DNA from: Sabellastarte sp. h YS-2021
Taxonomy: Eukaryota; Annelida; Polychaeta; Sabellida; Sabellidae
Direction of reading: 5' to 3'
DNA: 64,000 nucleotides
NCBI GenBank assembly: GCA_964017235.1
Contig: OZ024940.1
Coordinates: 2,728,001 to 2,792,000 of the forward strand
The notes under the pieces are model-generated. The model did no database searches and was not told the origin of the DNA. It saw nothing but the letters and a program-made list of their open reading frames with translations. How positions within the stretch are numbered: the stretch's first letter is position 1; each line of letters opens with the position of its first letter. The position numbers and the translations under genes are program-made. This document shows positions 55,720 through 64,000 of this stretch, piece after piece.

Positions 55720-55980
55720 AAATGGACTTCAGTGAACATATATACACTCGGATTCCCTGCCATCAATCTCAATATCAATGCTGGTGATAGTTATTACAGA
55801 ATCGTGTTACCAACTTGTATGCTCTCATTTCCTCCACCTCATTTCCACCAAATGGACTTCAGTGAACATATGTACACTCGGATTCAATGCCATCAATGTC
55901 AATATCAATGTTGGTGGTAGTTAATACTAGTTATTACAGAGTCGTGTCACCAACTTGTATGCGCCCATTTCCTCCACCCC
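55720..55980. repeat. 130-bp tandem duplication
   Basis: AAATGGACTTCAGTGAACAT starts copies at 55720 and 55850. The copies are nearly identical, including GTGTnACCAACTTGTATGC and CATTTCCTCCACC. Confidence 0.92.
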
Positions 55981-57035
55981 TACTCATCACGAATGAACCC
56001 CCTGCATACAATGTGTTGAAAGCAACATCAAAAATCCCAATCAATCAATTGATAAATCAATAATTTTATAATGACACAAAAGTACCAACGCTATTTCAAT
56101 TGTGAAGATATTTTAGTAACAGAGTGAAAAGTTGGACGATGTCTTGATGCTAGTTTCGTCAGCTGATGATGGCCTTTCCGGGTTTGGGAGCAAAATTGCA
56201 AACCACAACAGCTATGTTGTGGGAAAACAAATAGTTACTACTAAGAACTAAACTAGGGTAAAAAAAAGTCTATAATATACACACACTTCCTATTCTGTAT
56301 AATTATATACCTTGATTACCCCCCCCCCCCCCCCCCCATAAACCCATTCCGCCCACCAGTAAACTTTTGCCTATTGTAAATTCAGTGATACTGAATGAAT
56401 TTCTTGTTGGGAATTTTTTTTTTGTTCTTTTTCTAAAATTTGAGGTTATATAATATTCAAACCTTCTCAACCATAATTTCTTGAAATTTATTTTTTATTA
56501 TTTTTCCCCCCCTTTTTTTCACTTTTTAATTTTCAAATGCAGACCAATATTTTTTTTAAAGCTCTAGGCTACAGTACTGTTTACAACTTCTTTGGCAATT
56601 CTTGAGTTAATCACTAGAGCTAACCTCAACAACTTTTGTTTAAAAGAGAAAAGGAACTGTTTAGGCGTTGTTTCCTATTTTTTTTTCCTCTCCAAAACAC
56701 TTCCGATTGTGTTCTGGTCTAGACTGGTTCATTCAGAAAGTTTGTTATAGTTTGTAGATTTTTTTGTTCATATTCTAAAGAACAAAATCTTTGTGAATCA
56801 CAACACACGTAGAGAATACAGTAACAATTCCTCATCTAAACCTCAGTTTGATAAAATCCTGTCTATAAACTTTCATCGATAGTTTTTGGTATTTCAATGT
56901 CCATTAATAATGGTTCCACGTCTCCATATCGATGATGAAAATGATTGATGATTTTCCAGGCAATTTCTAAGGATGAAACAGTGAGACGTGTGTCTCAGTA
57001 TCTGGGCTATTTCACTGAAACACCTTCCACAATAT
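55980..57035. other. AT-rich non-coding stretch
   Basis: A poly(C) run (56329-56347) and T-rich sequence. No gene. Confidence 0.55.
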
Positions 57036-57038
57036 AGA

Positions 57039-57480
57039 GTAGACTCTGTATAACCCAATATCCACAGGGTTTGGTTCTAGTTATGGCTAACTTCCACTAT
57101 ATACAGTAGACTCTGTATAACTAGAACCTCCAATATCCACAGGGTTTGGTTCTAGTTATGGCTAACTTCCACTATATACAGTAGACTCTGTATAACTAGA
57201 ACCTCCAATATCCACAGGATTTGGTTCTAGTTATGGCTAACTTCCACTATATACAGTAGACTCTGTATAAATAGAACCTCCAATATCCACAGGATTAGGT
57301 TCTAGTTATGGCTAACTTCTACTATATACAGTAGACTCTGTATAACTAGATCCTCCAATATCCACAGGATTTGGTTCTAGTTATGGCTAACTTCTACTAT
57401 ATACAGTAGACTGTGTATAACTAGAACCTCCACTATTTACTGAATTAAGAGATATGGCTAATTTGCATTATATATGCTAC
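57039..57480. repeat. 75-bp tandem array with pogo-like end sequence
   Basis: AGTAGACTCTGTATAA recurs at 57039, 57105, 57180, 57255, 57330 and 57405, 75 bases apart after the first step. Each unit pairs TAACTAGAACC with GGTTCTAGTTA. CAGTAGACTCTGTATAACTA resembles Tigger/pogo-type terminal repeats, so a small MITE may have been tandemly amplified. Eroded units continue to about 57640. Confidence 0.92.
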
Positions 57481-57639
57481 ATAACTACAAAATTTGATAT
57501 CCATAATATGTTATACTAGATATGGCTAACTTCCACTAAATACAGTAAACTCTGTTTACTGAGAGCCTCAAATATCCACTTGATCTGTTTCTAGCTATGG
57601 ATAATTTCCACTATATACAGTACGATCTCTTTTAGTTAA

Positions 57640-59320
57640 ACTCTATAAAATAAATTCCTCGTTTAAGTCCAACTAACAACGTCGGGTTTTTGATTTCTAC
57701 TTTTCCCCTAGATCTAGAAATCTTCGTTAAATTGAAATAAATCTTAAAAAATATTTCAAGTTTTAAAATGACAATATTTACACCAATAAACATTCAAGCC
57801 ATGTGACATTTTAACAATGTCTGAAAAAGCTACATATTTCACAAAGTTATTTACTGGTATTTAATACAGGCTTAAGACCAGTCTACACAGTGAACTTCCT
57901 ACAGCAACTGGCTTTTCATATATAGTATCTTTCTGTAGTTTATATCATCTTCAAAGAGATCAAATGACGACTTCAATAGGGGCCTTATCAGCTGATAGCA
58001 GATCTTAATAAACATTTTCGTTTGCTTTAACAAGAGAAGATACTATTTAACATGCAATTTAATAACTTGCCGTATTTATTCGCATAAACGCCTCCCTCCC
58101 TATTAAAACACACACCCCCCACCCCCCACTTTCCACTTGCAATTCTGGGAATCCGACAAAAGGCTACGTTTAAGTACATCCCCAATGTAGTGCTGCGGTG
58201 AGGTTTGTAGAACTTCGATAGTTCGCTTGTTTACTGCCCCGATTTTGAAGTTTGGTTTAAACGTCTGAAATTGGGAAGTTGCAAAACGTTTAGAAATCAC
58301 TAATATCACACCACATCCCGACGGATCCTATTTTCACCCATCTATAAAACTTGCGTTTTAATGAAAATAAGGTGAGATTTATTTGAAATATCCATAAATT
58401 TTACATTTTTAACCTATTTTCAACAGGTTTCCAATATTTCATATTCTTCCAGAAATATATCTGTCTGATAAATGAGTTGCCAGTTGTAACGTATGTCACT
58501 ATTGGCCATGGCTCCCAGACGCTTCGTTAGTTTTCTCTATCTCAAATGGTCGCCGCTACTTTTGGAAAATTACTTTTTATACTTTTGTCAGTTTTGAAAA
58601 TACTACTCAAATGCTTAAAACAGATTGAACAATGACCCCAAAACTCCAAAAGATTTCACTACACTAACTGCCATAGCTGTATTTTGTATAAAATATCAAA
58701 TTATAAATGCACTTTAAAGAAAAACATTACCACAAATGGATACATGTCATAATTATTACATGTATACGAATTACACAAAATGATTTACCTCAATGCAATG
58801 TATTCCACAAGCTTCGAAGAGCCTTAATATCCAGTATATCTGTGACATAACATACATATTTCACAAATTCAACAGCCTATTAAAACATTGTTCTTGGCAG
58901 AAGGACAATTCTCTATATAACAGGCTTACGGCTTATGGGAGTAAACCCTGTAACATATGCTCTCAATCAAAATTGGCCCCAATTTAAATTAAAGCTTAAA
59001 AATGAATGGCAAAATCACTACTTTGCGCATTTGGGTGGTGGTTATTGGCAAATATCGGAACATTTGGGTGTCCCCAAAAGGGGAGGGGCAAGGGTGTTGT
59101 TAATCAGGTCTGTTCGTTCGTCTGTCTATGTAAATAACTTTACATCAAATTTGTATTATAGCTTTAGCGACAGCGGAGTCTAGACATGATTTGTCTTCTG
59201 CAGAGATGGGCTGAAGCCAGAATTGCGAAGCCAGATTTTTTTTTCCCTTTTTTCTTGTCATTTTTATTTTTTGGACAATAACTATTCATCAATTATTTAT
59301 TTTATTTGGGTTTTAAGTTC
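57640..59320. other. Non-coding stretch
   Basis: The segment at 58070-58150 (CGTATTTATTCGCATAAACG) resembles one end of the MITE at 5513-5703. The rest is unassigned. No exon-like GC island. Confidence 0.5.
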
Positions 59321-60065
59321 TAGGGCTGCAACGATTCTTCGGTTACTCGGAAACGAAACGATTCAGTTCAATACTCGAGGCAAGAAAAGTGAATCGGGTC
59401 TTCGAAAACAACTAAACATAGACGTAAAATCTACTACAAAATTCTATTTTTTCTTTAAATATATGAATATATTTATATATTTTACTAATATAAGGTGTTT
59501 CCGTTTCAGTATTTTATATTTTAAGTATTTGCAAATTTTAATTCTTTGTGCAACAACGTTTTATAAGATGGCATTTTATTATAACATATTTCGAAGACGC
59601 CTCAAATCTCGCAATATAAAGATGGTTAAAGTTTCTTATGTTTTGCATTATAAATGCCTCTTTTTGCCAAAAGTCAATAAATTATCAAAATTCTTTCCTG
59701 TTGTGTGGTTTGTAGCCATTTTATATGGCGTGATATGTCAAAATATGAAGCAGTTTATTTCATGGGCGATAATCAAGTGATCAACCGAGTCCGAGTCGAT
59801 TCTTCTAAAACGAGGAATCGAGGTGCATTTTCGGGCTCGCTTGCAGCCCTAGACTTTTAACGTTGCTTTCAACACTGTACAGGTCATATCACGACGGGTA
59901 GTTTTATGGGTGGAGGAAACCAGTACATACAGTTGGCGTCAAGGTTCTGTACTGTAAACTGCTGATCATCGGTAAGCAACTACCAACTTTCCCACATAGG
60001 GGTCCGGGGCTTGAACCGCAGACCTCAGAGGTGGGAAGCAAGTGTGTTACCACTCCGCCACCGTG
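59292..60065 (-). mobile_element. Family A SINE split by a hAT-type element
   Basis: The SINE tail (TTATTTATTTTATTTGGGTT) is at 59293-59312 and the rest resumes at about 59855 (AACGTTGCTTTCAACACTGT). The gap is the hAT-type element. The plus frame 59223-59780 (185 codons) runs through this junction and is not a gene. Confidence 0.85.
59321..59851. mobile_element. 531-bp hAT-type MITE, second copy of the 23582 family
   Basis: TAGGGCTGCAACGATTC to GCAGCCCTA, closely similar to 23582-24087 along its length. TTTTAAGT and TTTTAACG in the flanks may be a mutated target duplication, separated from the ends by 2-3 bases. Confidence 0.9.
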
Positions 60066-60239
60066 GGCCCCCAATATAACTATTCATCAAATCTGGGTTA
60101 TATATTTTCACACAGGATACACTCTAGTCATGGCCTCGTCCTCGTCGAAGTCGATCAGTATCCAGAAATCCAGAATTTTATTCTCCTTTTTCCAGCACTA
60201 CACATGAGCGAGAGTCTGTACATTTAAAGTTTATGTCTT

Positions 60240-60450
60240 TATTTAGTGATTTTACGTCACGCCTAGAACCTTTGTTATGTTCTGAAGGGTAGCTGGAAGG
60301 GTGGAGGAAGCCAGTGCATACAGTTGGTAAAGGTTCTGCAACTGCAAACAGCCAGCCAATGGTAAGAAACAGTTGTGTTTCGGGTCGGGATTCAAACTCG
60401 GATCTCATGAGGTGGGAGGGGAGTGTGTTACCAGCGAGCCAATGTGGGCC
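60240..60450 (-). mobile_element. Diverged SINE related to family A
   Basis: GATTTTACGTCACGCCTAGA, GGTAGCTGGAAGGGTGGAGG and CAGTGCATACAGTTGGT match family A in order with many differences. The B-box region is ATTCAAACTCGG. Confidence 0.75.
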
Positions 60451-60880
60451 TCAAGTTAATATATAACTCGGCTGGTTTATAAGTGTAGAACTGCCTTCAT
60501 TTCCAGTGCTTTTGCCATAAATTTGCACGTCAAATTATATTCCCCTAGTAGTGTTGGCAGCAGAATAATGAATATATTGTATTTAAATCGCAGACCTTTG
60601 AAACAAGAGGAGAGTGCCCGTGAACGGGCACTGTGTCAGCTGACTGAGTGTTTTTGATTTGTGAAGGTGATTAGAGGACAGAATAATTATCAGGAAAAGG
60701 GCTGTACAGAAATACAGTAAATGGTAACTGAACAGCAAGTTCGAAAGAAATTCCGAAGCTGACAGAAGAAAAGAATAAAAAAGTTGTGCCCTGTAAATGG
60801 TATTATGAAGGAAAATAACAAGGTAATTGTTTAAGTGTAAAAAATAGGTTAAAACATATTTAAAGAAATACTACAAATGC
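60450..60880. other. Non-coding stretch
   Basis: Nothing recognised apart from a short inverted pair (GTGCCCG TGAA CGGGCAC, 60615-60632). Confidence 0.6.
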
Positions 60881-60884
60881 AATA

Positions 60885-61460
60885 TCCTCGTTCGACCTTG
60901 AAGAAGGGGTCCAAGGTCAAATCTAACCACACAAATACATTCCCAGCCCATGATTTCCTATGGTTTACCATTCCAAACCTCTAGGACCAATTATAAATGA
61001 GTTATAAGCACTTTTAAGCTTGGCTGTCCTCATTTGACCTTGAAGGAGGGGTCCAAAGGTCAAATCTGACCATACCAAAAGATTCCGAGCCAATGATTTC
61101 CTATGGGATGGTTTACCATCCCAAATCTCTGTCACCAATAATAAGCGAGTTGTAGGCACTTTCAATTTTCGCTATCCTCATTTGACCTTGAAGGAGGGTT
61201 CCAAGGTCAAATCGGACCATATCAACAGATTCACAGCCCATGATTTCCTGTCTGTTTACCATCCCAAACCTCTGGGACCAATAATAAGCGAGTTATAAGC
61301 ACTTTTAAGTTTGGCTATCCTTGTTTGACCTTGAAGGAGGGGTCATTGAAGGTCAAATCTGACCACACCAAAAGATTCCCACCCCATGATTTCCTACAGG
61401 TTGGTTTATCATCCCAAACCTCTAGGATCAATAATAAGGGAGATATAAGCACTTTTCATG
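60885..61460. repeat. 143-bp tandem repeat, four copies
   Basis: TTGACCTTGAAGGAGGGGTC recurs about every 143-147 bases from 60892 to 61325, with CCATGATTTCCTAT and TAAGCGAGTTATAAGCACTT in each unit. Confidence 0.92.
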
Positions 61461-61476
61461 ACTGACAAAAAACACC

Positions 61477-61650
61477 TGTGGCGGCCATCTTGTTTCTCAA
61501 AATGAGGCCAAAAATATTCCCAGACAACATTTTATGGTTATTAATATATACTGCAAACTTAAGAAAGCTAGCTATAATATTTTTTTTCATCAGAGCAGTA
61601 ATGGTGAAATCTCTCTCTACACACTGCGGCTATCCAGTGGATACAATGAT
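61477..61650 (+). repeat. Dispersed repeat abutting the right-hand satellite
   Basis: Second copy of the 47895-48078 repeat. Its last words (CCAGTGGATACAATGAT) run straight into the first TTTACTCAACAGTGA landmark of the satellite. Confidence 0.88.
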
Positions 61651-64000
61651 TTACTCAACAGTGAAAACTTGAAAGTAGCTATTGCTCAGCTATGCCATGA
61701 CATAGAGGTCTGCAATTTCACTATGTTATAGCTGACCAAAAATTCTGTGAATAACATATTTAACAAATTACTCTAAATGTAATAGTTTTCAAGTTACAAC
61801 TGATTTACTCAACAGTGAGATCCTCAAAGGAACTATTACTCAGCTATGCAATGAGCTACATGTCTGAAATTTTACTATGTTATAGCTAACCCAAAAGTAG
61901 GTGAACAACATATTTAAGCAAACTACTGTAAATGCAATAGTTTTCAAGCTACAACTGATTTACTCAATAGTGAGAACCTGAAAATAGCTATTGCTCCGCT
62001 ATGCCATGAGCTATAGGTCTGTAATTTCACTATGTTATAGCTGACCCAAAAGTAGGTGAACAATATATTTTAACAAAATACTCCAAATGCAATATTTTTC
62101 AAGTTATAGCTGATTTACTCAACAGTCAGTACCTGAGAATAGCTATTGCTCAGTTGTGCCATGAGCTATAGGTCTATAATTTCACTATGTTATAGCTGAC
62201 CCAAAAGTAGCTGAATAACATATTTATACCAAATTTTCTAAATGCAATAGTTTTTAAGTTACAAGTGATTTTACTCATAATGGAAGTTACTGAAAAGCCC
62301 AAAAGTAGCTATTACTCACTTAGCTATTGAGACAGACACCCAACTTACTCACCATATTGTAGCTATGAAAAAAGTAGCTGAATAACATATTTTAACAAAA
62401 TGCTCTAAATGCAACACTTTTCAAGTTATAAGTGATTTACTCAACAGTGATAACCTAAAAGTAGCTATTACTCAGCTATGCCATGAGCTACAGGTCTGAA
62501 ATTTTACTATGTTATAGCTGACCCAAAAGTAGCTGAATAACATATTTATACGAAATTCTCTAAATGCAATAGTTTTCAAGTTATAAGCGATTTACTCAAC
62601 AGTGATAACCTAAAAGTAGCTATTACTCAGCTATGCCATGAGCTACAGGTCTGAAATTTCACTATGTTATAGCTGGCCCAAAAGTAGCTGAATAACATAT
62701 TTGCACAAATTTCTGTAAATGCAATAGTTTTCCAATAACTGATTTACTCAACAGTGAGAACTTCAAAGTAGCTATTACTCAGCTATGAAATGAGCCACAG
62801 GTCTGAAACTTCACTATGTTATAGCTGACCCCAAAATAGGTGAATAACATATTGAAACAAAATACTCTAAATGCAATAGTTTTCAAGTTATAAGTGATTT
62901 ACTCAACAGTGATAACCTAAAAGTAGCTATTACTCAGCTATGCCATGAGCTACAGGTCTGAAATTTTACTATGTTATAGCTGGCCCAAAAGTAGCTGAAT
63001 AACATATTTATACGAAATTGTCTAAATGCAATAGTTTTTAAGTTACAAGTGATTTTACTCATGACGGAAGTTACTGAAAAGCCCAAAAGTAGCTATTACT
63101 CACTTAGCTATTGAGACAGACACCCAACTTACTCACCATATTGTAGCTATGAAAAAAGTAGCTGAATAACATATTTTAACAAAATGCTCTAAATGCAACA
63201 CTTTTCAAGTTATAAGTGATTTACTCAACAGTGATAACCTAAAAGTAGCTATTACTCAGCTATGCCATGAGCTACAGGTCTGAAATTTTACTATGTTATA
63301 GCTAACCCAAAAGTAGCTGAATAACATATTTATACGAAATTCTCTAAATGCAATAGTTTTCAAGTTATAAGCGATTTACTCAACAGTGATAACCTAAAAG
63401 TAGCTATTACTCAGCTATGCCATGAGCTACAGGTCTGAAATTTCACTATGTTATAGCTGGCCCAAAAGTAGCTGAATAACATATTTGCACAAATTTCTGT
63501 AAATGCAATAGTTTTTAAGTTACAAGTGATTTTACTCATAATGGAAGTTACTGAAAAGCCCAAAAGTAGCTATTACTCACTTAGCTATTGAGACAGACAC
63601 CCAACTTACTCACCATATTGTAGCTATGAAAAAAGTAGCTGAATAACATATTTTAACAAAATGCTCTAAATGCAACACTTTTCAAGTTATAAGTGATTTA
63701 CTCAACAGTGATAACCTAAAAGTAGCTATTACTCAGCTATGCCATGAGCTACAGGTCTGAAATTTTACTATGTTATAGCTAACCCAAAGGTAGCTGAATA
63801 ACATATTTATACGAAATTCTCTAAATGCAATAGTTTTCAAGTTATAAGCGATTTACTCAACAGTGATAACCTAAAAGTAGCTATTACTCAGCTATGCCAT
63901 GAGCTACAGGTCTGAAATTTCACTATGTTATAGCTGGCCCAAAAGTAGCTGAATAACATATTTGCACAAATTTCTGTAAATGCAATAGTTTTCCAATTAT
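61640..64000. repeat. 154-166-bp satellite array, 15 monomers, open at the right
   Basis: The landmark TTACTC recurs at 61651, 61805, 61960, 62115, 62271, 62437, 62592, 62745, 62899, 63055, 63221, 63376, 63532, 63698 and 63853. Steps are 153-156, except 166 after each monomer of a special type (TTACTCATnAnGGAAGTTACTG) at 62271, 63055 and 63532. No open frame is conserved. It is unrelated to the 169-bp satellite at the left. Confidence 0.97.

Noticed and set aside
59223-59780. 185-codon plus-strand frame, the longest in the window
   Set aside because: It spans a SINE tail and a hAT-type MITE, has no known domain and is not kept in the second copy of the MITE.

Overview
The window is animal (metazoan) genomic DNA. 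It is AT-rich, non-coding for most of its length, full of tRNA-derived SINEs, short inverted-repeat DNA transposons and tandem repeats, and carries a spliced gene of small GC-rich exons. The repeat style would fit a marine lophotrochozoan such as a mollusc, but that is inference; the sequence itself shows only an invertebrate-like animal genome.

One gene is recognisable. On the minus strand, 18 exons between 52644 and 8047 encode the middle of a CLASP protein (CLIP-associating protein; Orbit/MAST in Drosophila), a TOG-domain microtubule plus-end factor. Each exon has AG/GT borders, and all 17 exon-exon joins keep one reading frame (2582 coding bases, about 860 residues). In order they encode a basic Ser/Thr-rich linker (E1-E2), the TOG2 domain (E3-E9), a long Ser/Arg/Gly-rich linker with a TxIP-type EB-binding motif (E9-E16), and the conserved stretch before TOG3 (E17-E18). 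TOG3 and the C-terminal domain are not in the window, so the gene must continue past base 1. No TOG1 exon is seen upstream; a GC-rich open segment at 54136-54262 is a phase-compatible candidate for an alternative first exon.

Layout: 1-3930 is a 169-bp satellite; 3930-8046 is repeat-rich DNA with SINEs and small arrays; 8047-54262 is the CLASP region; 54263-61470 has no recognisable gene and holds SINEs, a hAT-type element and a 75-bp array; 61640-64000 is a second, unrelated satellite with a 154-166-bp monomer. Both satellites show higher-order organisation.

The most unusual pattern is in the introns. Many CLASP exons have a degenerate tandem array touching one splice site, and in several cases the repeated unit visibly includes the splice junction. 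The clearest case is a 102-bp duplication that copies the acceptor and first bases of E9 and leaves an uninterrupted, in-frame 34-codon alternative exon extension. Other notable items are nested transposon insertions with exact target-site duplications, a tandem series of degenerate reverse-transcriptase motif-A segments, a recurrent palindromic motif shared by two minisatellites, and a 44-base G run.
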